Assembly: GCA_902496595.1 (NCBI GenBank)
Contig: CABVBV010000026.1
Location: 1-17,859 of the forward strand
Origin: an uncultured Eubacteriales bacterium
GTDB lineage: Bacteria > Bacillota > Clostridia > Oscillospirales > Oscillospiraceae
Length of the DNA: 17,859 nucleotides
Direction of reading: 5' to 3'
This document shows, piece by piece, positions 5,848 through 13,075 of this stretch. The notes under the pieces were generated by a model. It worked only from the letters and a program-made list of their open reading frames with translations, was not told the origin of the DNA and ran no database searches. The translations under genes and the position numbers were made by a program. The first letter of the stretch is position 1, and each line of letters opens with the position of its first letter.

Positions 5848-7710
5848 TCAGTTCAGCAGGTACCCGTTCCCGAGCTGCTCCGGGGTCGCGAGGGCAACTC
5901 CGCGCTCAGTCAGCCAGGCGTTCGTGCGCTCCGACCGGACGGTCGCGTAGGCGTAGAAATAGTCCGTCGTGCAGCCCTCATGCGTGTCCCGGCTGAGCTC
6001 CAGGTTGATGCGGCAGTCGTAGGCCTCGCTCAGATACTCTCCGTCCGAGTCGAACCACACCAGTCCTATCGAGCCGTCCTCCATGTCCGGAAGGATGCAC
6101 TCGTTGTACAGCTCCGCCGCCTCCGCAGGGCTGAGTTCCAAAATCTGCTGCCCTCCCCCGGCGGCAGTCCAGTTCACGGCGGCGTAGTAAACCGTCTCCT
6201 CCGACGGCTGTATCTCCGGCTGCTTCCGGGACAGGATGCCCTCCCGCGAGTTGGCGGCCGACTCCAGGAGCTCCACCGCCTGAGCGTCCATGCTCAGATT
6301 GATATAGTACTGCCTGCTGAGCCTCCTGCCGTCCCTGAGCTCATACTCGAGCCGTATCACCTGCGGGTCGTATGAGCCGTCTTCCGGCTCGTGGTCGTGC
6401 GAGGCCGCGTAGGCTGCGGACTCGTACGCTTCCTTGTTATCTATGATCCTCCTGTGCAGGGCCAGGACGCTCCCCACGTTCTCCGGCTCGCTCAGCGTCA
6501 TCCGGTTCTCCCCGGAGGCCAGCACCTCGACGCGCTTCACCTCGTCGGCCTCGGGCACGCGCCTCTCAAAGCCCGTCGCGTCCAGCTCCCCGCACATCAG
6601 CAGCCCCGTCAGCAGCAGCCAGAGCGCCGCGAGGCCGAACCACTTCCGGCCCATCCGGAGCACGCGGAAGCTCTTCTGCACCAGCATCTCAGCCGCGAGC
6701 CAGCCTATGAGCCCGCCCAGCAGCATGAAGAGCGCGAATATCAGCGCCCCCGTCACGCCCATGCTCGCCGCATCGGGCATCACGAGGTCGGTCAGCAGGA
6801 AAGCCAGCAGCAGAGCTCCGGCTATGGCCGCGCAGTAGCGGAACACGGGCCTCAGTATGCCTATGGCCACCACGTCCCCCGCCGTCTCCAGCTTCCTCCG
6901 CTTGTAAAGCAGGCACGAAGGCCACAGCAGCAGCACGCCCACGGCGGCGCAGCAGCCCGAATATGCCCAGCCCGTGTACTGATAGCCGACCGCCTCGTAC
7001 GTGCCGTTCTCAAGCTGCTCGAACAATACCCGGTACTGGCTTCGGGACCTCATGCCGACGAAGGGCGAGAGCAGATCCATGCCTAAGTCCTTCGCCGTGA
7101 AGCCGTAGACGAACTCGCCCACGACAGAGCAAACCACTCCCTCGAACACCGCTGCGGCTATGTTCACCGCGACGAAGAGCACCGGCAGGACTATCATGCT
7201 GCCCGTCAGCTGGGCGCAGAAGGCCGCGATGCCGAAATACGCCGTCACCATCAGGCTCATGCCGCCGAACATCGAGATCGCCGAGGGCAGCACGGCCGCG
7301 AATTGGGAGGCCCCGACCGCCAGGCAGGCGAGCGCCGCCAGCAGATTCACCGCCAGAGGCGGCAGAAGCCCCGCCAGCGTGACCGACGTGAATATGCCCT
7401 CCCGCCTCACGGGCAGCATACCATAGGCCGCGGCCGACTTCTGCGAATAAATATGGCTGTATACCGCCATCGCAGCCGCGCAGCCTATGACCGGGGCGGC
7501 CAAAAGGCCGATGCCGCTCAGAAACTCGACCGGCACATACTGCGCCAGCCTCGCCGCGTCCGCCGCGTCCGCCGCCCGGCCCAGCCTCCCGGCCAGCTTC
7601 ACCGGCAGCGCCAGCATGAGCACAAAGGCGTAGGAGAACCAGAGCGGCCAGAAACGCATCACCGTTTTCCGGAAGAGCGGCCCGTTAAAGAATGATGTCC
7701 CGGACTTCAT
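5848..7710 (-). CDS. ABC-2-like transporter membrane protein with large C-terminal soluble domain
   Basis: A 620-residue protein with about nine hydrophobic segments, near residues 20-41, 64-88, 110-134, 136-167, 170-197, 250-270, 291-312, 320-346 and 358-376. A hydrophilic domain of about 240 residues follows (377-620), predicted outside the membrane. It is the partner of the ATPase encoded just upstream. The start at 7710 follows GGGAGGTGAGG at ideal spacing and overlaps the ATPase 3' end by 26 bases, so the two are translationally coupled. The GntR-ATPase-permease order matches YtrA-type and bacitracin/envelope-stress ABC exporters, but the substrate cannot be read from sequence. A 9-base tandem repeat (about 7552-7578) encodes an Ala/Asp-rich stretch, AADAADAA, between the first two membrane segments. 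Confidence 0.85.
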   Translation of the reverse strand: MKSGTSFFNGPLFRKTVMRFWPLWFSYAFVLMLALPVKLAGRLGRAADAADAARLAQYVPVEFLSGIGLLAAPVIGCAAAMAVYSHIYSQKSAAAYGMLPVRREGIFTSVTLAGLLPPLAVNLLAALACLAVGASQFAAVLPSAISMFGGMSLMVTAYFGIAAFCAQLTGSMIVLPVLFVAVNIAAAVFEGVVCSVVGEFVYGFTAKDLGMDLLSPFVGMRSRSQYRVLFEQLENGTYEAVGYQYTGWAYSGCCAAVGVLLLWPSCLLYKRRKLETAGDVVAIGILRPVFRYCAAIAGALLLAFLLTDLVMPDAASMGVTGALIFALFMLLGGLIGWLAAEMLVQKSFRVLRMGRKWFGLAALWLLLTGLLMCGELDATGFERRVPEADEVKRVEVLASGENRMTLSEPENVGSVLALHRRIIDNKEAYESAAYAASHDHEPEDGSYDPQVIRLEYELRDGRRLSRQYYINLSMDAQAVELLESAANSREGILSRKQPEIQPSEETVYYAAVNWTAAGGGQQILELSPAEAAELYNECILPDMEDGSIGLVWFDSDGEYLSEAYDCRINLELSRDTHEGCTTDYFYAYATVRSERTNAWLTERGVALATPEQLGNGYLLN

Positions 7711-8581
7711 GGCCCTCACCTCCCAGCTCGTATATGAATATCTCTTCAAGGTTGAGCGGCACCGCGTCCATGAACACCGGGCCTAGCCGCTCCACCCGGG
7801 CCAGGACTTCGTCCGTCCTGCCCCTTATTATCAGGGTCTTGAGCCTGCCCTGGCCCGACGTGTGGAGCACGTCCAGCTCCTCCGGCAGAGAGACCCCCTC
7901 CGGCAGCACCAGCTGCAATTTCGTCATGTTCTCCTGCAGCTCCGAGAGCACCCGCTCGAGCAGCATCCTGCCCCGGTCGATGATGCCCACCCGGTCGCAC
8001 ACGTCCTCCAGCTCCCTCAGGTTGTGCGAGGAGATGAGCACCGTCGTGCCGTACTCCGCCACGTCCTGCATGATGAGCGCCCAGACCTGCCTGCGCATCA
8101 CGGGGTCGAGCCCGTCCACCGGCTCGTCGAGTATGAGCAGCTCCGGCCTCATCGAAATCCCGAGCCAAAAGGCCGCCTGCTTCAGCATCCCCCTCGAAAA
8201 CCTGCGCATGGGCTGCCTGACGTCGAGGTCGAAAACCTCCTTCAGCTGCTCAAAACGCTTCATGTCGAAGTTGGGATAGATGCCCCTGTAAAAGCGCATC
8301 ATGTCCTGTATCGAGGCCTGGGGGAAGTGGAAGACCTCGTCCGGTATGGCGAATATGCGGCCCTTTATCCCGGGGTTCTCGTACACGGGCTCCCCGTCGC
8401 AGAGCACCCGGCCGGAGTCCTGCCTGAGTATGCCCGCAAGGTGCTTCATGGCGGTCGTCTTTCCCGCCCCGTTCGGCCCCACCAGACCGTAGACAGCCCC
8501 GGACGGGGCGAACAGGTCAAGCCCGTCCAGCGCGACGTGGCCGTAGTATTCCTTCCTTACATCCTTGAACTCAACCCTCAT
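7685..8581 (-). CDS. ABC transporter ATP-binding protein, YtrB/BcrA-like
   Basis: A 298-residue ATPase. Walker A GPNGAGKTT is at 35-43, the variant signature SRGMLKQ at 129-135 replaces LSGGQ, Walker B LLILDEPVDGLDP is at 148-160, and the switch His is in ISSH near 186. The SRGM/SKGM signature is typical of the CcmA/BcrA/YtrB branch that works with ABC-2 type membrane partners. Residues after about 215 form an accessory C-terminal domain (KLQLVLPEGV...EEIFIYEL). AAAAGGAGGGCG precedes the ATG at 8581, which lies 11 bases inside the 3' end of the GntR gene. It is probably co-regulated by that repressor and exports or detoxifies an unknown compound. Confidence 0.9.
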   Translation of the reverse strand: MRVEFKDVRKEYYGHVALDGLDLFAPSGAVYGLVGPNGAGKTTAMKHLAGILRQDSGRVLCDGEPVYENPGIKGRIFAIPDEVFHFPQASIQDMMRFYRGIYPNFDMKRFEQLKEVFDLDVRQPMRRFSRGMLKQAAFWLGISMRPELLILDEPVDGLDPVMRRQVWALIMQDVAEYGTTVLISSHNLRELEDVCDRVGIIDRGRMLLERVLSELQENMTKLQLVLPEGVSLPEELDVLHTSGQGRLKTLIIRGRTDEVLARVERLGPVFMDAVPLNLEEIFIYELGGEGHEVRDIIL

Positions 8582-8948
8582 CTCCGGCGCCCTCCTTTTC
8601 CCTGATGCGCCTGTTCAGCTCTTCGGCGCTCACTCCGAGAAACAGCAGCTCGGTCACGATCTCGTCCAAGGCTGAGAGCAGCTCGTTCTTCCTGCCCTCG
8701 TCCACCTGCGTGCGTATGTTCGCATAGCTGCCCTTGCCGGGGATGGATATTATATAGCCCTCCTGCTCCAACTCGCGGTAAGCCCTTTGAATGGTGTTCG
8801 GATTTATGACCAGCTGCGCGGCAAGCTCGCGCACAGAGGGCAGCTTCTCGTCCGGAGACATCGCCCCCGACACTATGAGCTTCCTCAGCGCCGTCTTCAC
8901 CTGCTCGTAAATCGGCCGTGAATCTCTGAAATTGATGTTTATCATCAT
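8571..8948 (-). CDS. GntR-family transcriptional regulator, YtrA subfamily
   Basis: A 125-residue regulator. The winged helix-turn-helix occupies about residues 10-76 (PIYEQVKTALRKLIVSG, LPSVRELAAQLVINPNTIQR, EGYIISIPGKGSYA), followed by a short helical dimerisation tail of about 50 residues. That short tail, without an effector domain, is the mark of YtrA-type regulators, which usually repress their own ABC operon. Two consecutive ATGs (8948 and 8945) could both serve; GGGGCTGATGG lies immediately upstream. The first gene of the GntR-ATPase-permease operon, it has its own promoter just beyond the mnmA stop. GTATC/GATAC motifs around that promoter are candidate operators. Confidence 0.9.
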   Translation of the reverse strand: MMININFRDSRPIYEQVKTALRKLIVSGAMSPDEKLPSVRELAAQLVINPNTIQRAYRELEQEGYIISIPGKGSYANIRTQVDEGRKNELLSALDEIVTELLFLGVSAEELNRRIREKEGAGDEG

Positions 8949-8972
8949 CCCATCAGCCCCAATGCTTCCCGC

Positions 8973-8991
8973 GTATCAGATAAAATAATAC
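8973..8991. promoter_or_regulatory. Possible GntR operator in the leader of the regulator gene
   Basis: An imperfect inverted repeat with GTAT and ATAC ends lies just downstream of the -10 box. GATAC/GTATC words recur at 9000-9004, 9035-9039, 9046-9050 and 9055-9059. Location overlapping an autoregulated promoter is what YtrA-type repressors use, but the half-site is only guessed. Confidence 0.3.
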
Positions 8992-8997
8992 AGTTAT

Positions 8998-9026
8998 AGG
9001 ATACCCGATTTCAGCTCCCGTGTCAA
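8998..9026 (-). promoter_or_regulatory. Promoter of the GntR-ABC operon
   Basis: Minus-strand TTGACA (9021-9026, perfect) and TATCCT (8998-9003) are separated by 17 bases. The -35 box starts 13 bases beyond the mnmA stop codon, so the operon is independent of mnmG-mnmA, although no terminator separates them. Confidence 0.8.
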
Positions 9027-9038
9027 CAAAAAATGTAT

Positions 9039-10058
9039 CTAATTTGTATCCTTTGTATCATGGGCCACGAAGCCGCCGCCCAAAACACGGGAATCTGAGT
9101 AAACCGCGGCGGCCTGTCCAGGTGTCGGGGCCCTGAGCGGGGCCTCGCAGACGAACCTCAGCCTGCCCCCGGCCTCGGGGAAGGCCCGTGCGGGATAGAG
9201 CTGCCTCGAGTGCCTGACCCTGAGCCCGCAGTCGAACGGCCCGGACGGAGGCTCCGCGATCCAGCGCATGGACTCGGCCGAAAACTCGTTCGTGAAGAGC
9301 CCGTCTCCATCCGCGAGCACTACCTCACGGGTTTCGGGCCTTATCTCCGAGACGTAGACCCTTTTCCCGGCGGAATAGCGCAGGCCCCTTCTCTGGCCCA
9401 GGGTGAACCTGTGTATGCCCCCGTGCATCGCCACGGCTCTGCCCTCGTATATGAGCTCCCCCGGCTCCGGAGCTTCGCCCCTGCGCTCCAGCCAGGCCGC
9501 GTAGTCCCCGTCGGGCACGAAGCAGAGCTCCATGCTGTCCGGCTTCTTCGCCGAAGGCAGGCCCCACTCCTCCGCCAGCGAGCGCGTTTCGGCCTTTATC
9601 ATGTCCCCCAGGGGCAGCACCAGCCTTCGGAGCTGCTCGGGGAATATGCGGCAGAGCATATAGCTCTGGTCGTTCTCCGCCCTGCCCATGTACAGGGCGC
9701 CGCCCGCGGCCCTGGCGTAGTGGCCCGTCGCGACCTTCTCTATGCCCAGCGCGTCCGCGTACCCGCAGAGCAGGCGCAGCTTCACATCCGGGTTGCACAG
9801 CACGCAGGGGCTCGGCGTCTCCCCCCGCTTATACGCCTCGGCAAAGGGACGGCAGACGTACCTCTCAAGCTCGGCGTGCGCGTCGATCACCTCCAGAGGC
9901 AGGCCCATCTCCTCCGCACAGGCGCCGGCGGCCTCCGCCTCCCCGGAGCCGGTCTCCAGATACAGACAGCGCACCTCGTATCCAGACCTTCTCAGCAGCT
10001 CCGCGGCGCAGGCCGAATCCACGCCTCCGGAAAAACCGAGGACGATTCCTTCGCTCAT
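9039..10058 (-). CDS. mnmA: tRNA-specific 2-thiouridylase MnmA
   Basis: MnmA activates U34 of tRNA-Lys, -Glu and -Gln with ATP and replaces O2 with sulfur. In the 339-residue product the PP-loop SGGVDS is at 10-15. The first catalytic-type Cys is Cys88 in TPSPCVLCNPDVK, preceded by Cys85 in a CxxC arrangement, and the second is Cys179 in DSMELCFVPDGDY, matching Cys102 and Cys199 of E. coli MnmA. The tRNA-binding segment HRFTLGQRRGL follows, then a beta-barrel C terminus. It is about 20 residues shorter than typical. Its ATG overlaps the mnmG stop as ATGA, pairing the two enzymes that build the cmnm5s2U34 modification. No terminator is visible after it. Confidence 0.93.
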   Translation of the reverse strand: MSEGIVLGFSGGVDSACAAELLRRSGYEVRCLYLETGSGEAEAAGACAEEMGLPLEVIDAHAELERYVCRPFAEAYKRGETPSPCVLCNPDVKLRLLCGYADALGIEKVATGHYARAAGGALYMGRAENDQSYMLCRIFPEQLRRLVLPLGDMIKAETRSLAEEWGLPSAKKPDSMELCFVPDGDYAAWLERRGEAPEPGELIYEGRAVAMHGGIHRFTLGQRRGLRYSAGKRVYVSEIRPETREVVLADGDGLFTNEFSAESMRWIAEPPSGPFDCGLRVRHSRQLYPARAFPEAGGRLRFVCEAPLRAPTPGQAAAVYSDSRVLGGGFVAHDTKDTN

Positions 10059-11929
10059 CTTCCGGCCCTCCCTATATACATGGCCAGCGCGGCCATGTCC
10101 GCCGGTGAGACGCCGGATATCCTGGACGCCCTGCCGAAATTCTCCGGCCGGAGCGCCGAGAGCTTCTGCCTCGCCTCCGTGCGCAGGCCGGGCACCTTGT
10201 CGTAGTCGATATCCTCCGGCAAGACGCGGCTCTCCATCCTCGAGAACTCCTCCACCTGCTTGAGCTGCCGCTTTATATAGCCCTCATACCTGAGCCTTAT
10301 CTCCACCTGACGTGTGACCGCTGCCGGCAGGGCCGGCCTGGCGGCGTCGAACGGGGCGAGGTCGTCATAGCCCACCTGCGGCCTTCTCAGCAGCGAGGCC
10401 AGCGACGTCCCGGAAACCGGGGCCGCCGTGCCCAGGGCCTCGAGCTTCGCGCAGAGCGCCTCATCCGGAGCGACGTGGGTGTTCTCCAGCCTCCGGAGCT
10501 CCGCCTCCACCATGGCGTATTTCTCCCTGACCTCCTCCAGCCGCTCCTTCGATACCAGGCCCAGCCCGAAGCCTATCTGCGCGAGCCTCTCGTCGGCGTT
10601 GTCCTGCCTCAGCAGCAGCCGGTACTCAGACCTCGAGGTCATCATCCTGTACGGCTCGTTCGTGCCCCGGGTGACGAGGTCGTCTATGAGTGCGCCGATG
10701 TAGGCCTCGCTCCGGCGCAGGACGAAGGGGGCCTCGCCCTTTATCTTCCGCGCCGCGTTCACGCCCGCGCAGAAGCCCTGGACGGCCGCCTCCTCGTAGC
10801 CCGAGGAGCCGTTGATCTGCCCCGCGCCGTAGAGGCCGGAGACCTTGCGCGTCTCGAGCGTGGGCAGCAGCTCGAGCGGGTCGACGCAGTCGTACTCGAT
10901 TGCGTAGGCGGGCCGCATGATCTCCGCCCGCTCGAGCCCTGGAACCGTGTGCAGCATCGCTACCTGCACCTCCTCGGGCATGGAGCTCGAGAAGCCCTGG
11001 ACGTAGAGCTCCTCCGTGCCCAGGCCCATGGGCTCTATGAAGAGCTGGTGCCGCTCCTTGTCCGGGAAGGTCATGACCTTCGTCTCTATGCTCGGGCAGT
11101 AGCGCGGGCCGACGCCCTCTATGACGCCGGAGTAGATGGGTGAGCGGTCGAGGTTTTCACGTATAATGTCGTGCGTCTCTTTCGTCGTGTACGTCAGCCA
11201 GCAGCGGGCGCGGTTCTCGGGCGGGCGCACCGTCCCGAAGGAGAAGGGCTCGGGCTCCGGGTCGCCCTCCTGCAGCTGCATTTTGGAGAAGTCCACGCTC
11301 CGGGCGTTTATCCGCGGCGGCGTGCCGGTCTTGAAGCGGCGCAGGGAGAGCCCGAGTTCCCTCAGCCTGTCCGCCAGCGGCCCCGAGGGAGCGAGCCCGT
11401 CCGGGCCGGAGTCGCGTATGACCTCTCCGACGATTGTGCGGCCTTTGAGGAAGGTGCCGGTGGCTATCACCGCCGCCCGGCAGCGCCAGACGGCGCCCGT
11501 GTGCGTCGTGACGGACACGACGCGCCCCGACTCGACTCCTATGTCCACGACCTCGGCCTGGATGAGCCTGAGCCGCTCCTGCCGCTCGAGCGTGCGCTTC
11601 ATGACCTCCTGGTACTTCCGCCTGTCGGCCTGTGCCCTGAGCGAATGCACCGCCGGGCCTTTTCCGAGGTTCAGCATCCTGTACTGGATGCAGGCGGCGT
11701 CGGCGGCCCGGGCCATCTCCCCTCCCAGGGCGTCCAGCTCGCGCACGAGGTGGCCCTTGCCCGTGCCGCCTATGGCCGGGTTGCAGGGCATATTCCCCAC
11801 GGTGTCCAGGTTGATGGCAAAGCAGACCGTCTCCAGGCCCAGCCGCGCCGAGGCCAGGGCTGCCTCGATGCCCGCGTGTCCCGCGCCGACCACAACGATA
11901 TCGCATTTTCCAGCATCATAAGTTCTCAT
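10055..11929 (-). CDS. mnmG: tRNA uridine-5-carboxymethylaminomethyl modification enzyme MnmG
   Basis: MnmG (GidA), with MnmE, installs the carboxymethylaminomethyl group at C5 of U34. The 624-residue length is normal. The FAD-binding GAGHAGIEAA starts at 15, the conserved CNPAIGGTGKGHLVRE has Cys49, a second conserved Cys is Cys278 in RYCPSIE, and TGTPPRI (about 201-207) and GLYGAGQINGSSGYEEAA are present. The C-terminal helical MnmE/tRNA-binding domain ends in SGVSPADMAALAMYI. MnmE is not in this window. The start MRTYDAGKCDIVVVGAG at 11929 is the only plausible one, yet the promoter -10 box ends only 9 bases upstream, so the mRNA leader may be almost absent. Confidence 0.97.
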   Translation of the reverse strand: MRTYDAGKCDIVVVGAGHAGIEAALASARLGLETVCFAINLDTVGNMPCNPAIGGTGKGHLVRELDALGGEMARAADAACIQYRMLNLGKGPAVHSLRAQADRRKYQEVMKRTLERQERLRLIQAEVVDIGVESGRVVSVTTHTGAVWRCRAAVIATGTFLKGRTIVGEVIRDSGPDGLAPSGPLADRLRELGLSLRRFKTGTPPRINARSVDFSKMQLQEGDPEPEPFSFGTVRPPENRARCWLTYTTKETHDIIRENLDRSPIYSGVIEGVGPRYCPSIETKVMTFPDKERHQLFIEPMGLGTEELYVQGFSSSMPEEVQVAMLHTVPGLERAEIMRPAYAIEYDCVDPLELLPTLETRKVSGLYGAGQINGSSGYEEAAVQGFCAGVNAARKIKGEAPFVLRRSEAYIGALIDDLVTRGTNEPYRMMTSRSEYRLLLRQDNADERLAQIGFGLGLVSKERLEEVREKYAMVEAELRRLENTHVAPDEALCAKLEALGTAAPVSGTSLASLLRRPQVGYDDLAPFDAARPALPAAVTRQVEIRLRYEGYIKRQLKQVEEFSRMESRVLPEDIDYDKVPGLRTEARQKLSALRPENFGRASRISGVSPADMAALAMYIGRAGR

Positions 11930-11938
11930 AACCCTAAA

Positions 11939-11967
11939 ATTATACTACCGGCCTCACCTTAAATCAA
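11939..11967 (-). promoter_or_regulatory. Promoter of the mnmG-mnmA operon
   Basis: Minus-strand TTGATT (11962-11967) and TATAAT (11939-11944) are 17 bases apart. Transcription would start near 11931-11933, only 2-4 bases before the mnmG ATG at 11929. Confidence 0.75.
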
Positions 11968-12004
11968 GCTGTGAACACGGTCTGCCCGGGGCGGCGGGGC
12001 GCAG

Positions 12005-12025
12005 CCTGTGCAAAATTTGCACAGG
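12005..12025. promoter_or_regulatory. Perfect 21-bp palindrome, candidate operator
   Basis: Arms CCTGTGCAAA and TTTGCACAGG flank a single central base. It lies between the divergent mnmG and SBP1 promoters, 19 bases upstream of the SBP1 -35 box. No U-tract follows, so it is not a terminator. The regulator is unknown. Confidence 0.55.
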
Positions 12026-12043
12026 TAAAACCGGCGGCGGCTA

Positions 12044-12071
12044 TTGCTTTATCTCGTTAATGTGGTAATAT
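12044..12071 (+). promoter_or_regulatory. Probable promoter of the amino-acid-type ABC operon
   Basis: TTGCTT (12044-12049) and TAATAT (12066-12071) have a 16-base spacer; an overlapping TATGAT (12069-12074) is an alternative -10. The leader to ATG 12119 is about 40 bases and carries GAAGGAGAT as ribosome binding site. Confidence 0.55.
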
Positions 12072-12118
12072 GATAGCGCCCTGTTGAAAAGGGTAGTGAA
12101 TGAAGGAGATATGTAAAG

Positions 12119-12985
12119 ATGAAAAAGTTTTTGGCACTGATGCTTGCGCTCTGCATGGTATTTGCGCTTGCCGCCTGCGGTGAGCCCGCCGCCTCCGACC
12201 CCACGGACGCTCCCGGAACCGAGGCCCCGACCGACGTGACCGAGCCCGCCGACGAGGGCGGCGACACGGCCGAGAGCGACCTCGCCTATGTCCAGGACAA
12301 GGGCACGCTCATAGTCGGCATCACCGAGTTCGAGCCGATGGACTACCAGGAAGAGGGCAGCGATGAATGGATAGGCTTCGACGCCGATCTCGCGAAGGCA
12401 TTTGCCGAGAGTCTCGGTGTGGAGGCGGTGTTCCAGCTCATCGACTGGGACAACAAGGTCTTCGAGCTCGACGGCAAGACCATAGATGTCGTGTGGAACG
12501 GCATGACCCTGACGGACGAGGTCATGTCCGCCATGGAGTGCTCCAACGCCTACATGAACAACGCCCAGGTCGTCATCCTTCCCTCCGACAAGGCTGAGAG
12601 CTATCCCGACGCCGCGAGCATGAGCGAGCTGACCTTCGCGGTTGAGAGCGGCTCCGCCGGCGAGGACATGGCGATTGAGAACGGCTTCACCTACACTCCG
12701 GTCGCCGACCAGGCCACCGCGGTGCTCGAGGTGAGCTCCGGCACCTGCGACGCCGCCATCATCGACAGCCTCATGGCCGCGGCCATGGTGGGCGAGGGCA
12801 CGAGCTACGCCGACCTCACCTACACTATCAGCCTCAACAGCGAGGAGTACGGCGTCGGCTTCCGCAAGGGCAGCGACCTGTGCGCGGCGCTCAACGACTT
12901 CTTTGTCAGCGCCTGGGCCGACGGAACGATGCAGAATCTGGCCGACACCTACGGCGTCTCCGCGGCGCTCATAGCGCAGGAGTAA
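12119..12985 (+). CDS. Family-3 (amino-acid-type) ABC transporter substrate-binding lipoprotein, SBP1
   Basis: A 288-residue lipoprotein. Signal peptide MKKFLALMLALCMVFALAAC has a lipobox with Cys20 as lipidation site, followed by an acidic Pro/Thr linker to about residue 55. The SBP_bac_3 fold then runs in normal order: LIVGITEFEPMDY, GFDADLAKAFAESLG at 87-100, WNGMTLTDE near 126-134, AVESGSAGE in lobe 2, CDAAIIDS with Asp216, and the terminal YGVGFRKGSD (244-253) through ADGTMQNLADTYG. Asp216 matches the residue that binds the ligand alpha-amino group in HisJ/LAO proteins. The Arg that binds the alpha-carboxylate, usually in TPER, is replaced here (TDEV, Val135). It is the first gene of the operon; a hairpin follows its stop. 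Confidence 0.9.
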   Translation: MKKFLALMLALCMVFALAACGEPAASDPTDAPGTEAPTDVTEPADEGGDTAESDLAYVQDKGTLIVGITEFEPMDYQEEGSDEWIGFDADLAKAFAESLGVEAVFQLIDWDNKVFELDGKTIDVVWNGMTLTDEVMSAMECSNAYMNNAQVVILPSDKAESYPDAASMSELTFAVESGSAGEDMAIENGFTYTPVADQATAVLEVSSGTCDAAIIDSLMAAAMVGEGTSYADLTYTISLNSEEYGVGFRKGSDLCAALNDFFVSAWADGTMQNLADTYGVSAALIAQE

Positions 12986-13013
12986 GCCACGACACGATAA
13001 TTTGAGAGAATAA

Positions 13014-13051
13014 GCTGAAAGCAGAGGCGCTTCGCGTCCTCTGCTTTCGGC
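13014..13051 (+). other. Intercistronic stem-loop between SBP1 and the permease
   Basis: An 11-bp perfect stem (GAAAGCAGAGG with CCTCTGCTTTC, 13017-13027 and 13038-13048) extends to 14 bp with a wobble, around a 10-base loop that can form three more pairs. No U-tract follows, so it is probably not a full terminator. Such hairpins after a binding-protein gene commonly stabilise that mRNA and let it exceed the downstream permease and ATPase. Confidence 0.7.
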
Positions 13052-13075
13052 GTGAACAGGAGTGGTTCCAAGCAA

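Noticed and set aside
7552..7578. 9-base tandem repeat in the membrane protein gene as a possible functional repeat
   Set aside because: Fewer than three copies, in a GC-rich Ala-coding loop; most likely replication slippage with no further role.
12041..13075. Minus-strand open frame covering SBP1
   Set aside because: It is antisense to a lipoprotein gene with signal peptide, lipobox and family motifs; the frame has no domain and no start signal.
13052..13075. GTG start for the permease giving eight extra residues
   Set aside because: The GTG lies inside the base of the stem-loop and has no Shine-Dalgarno, whereas the ATG at 13076 has AGGAGTGG upstream and begins like other family members.
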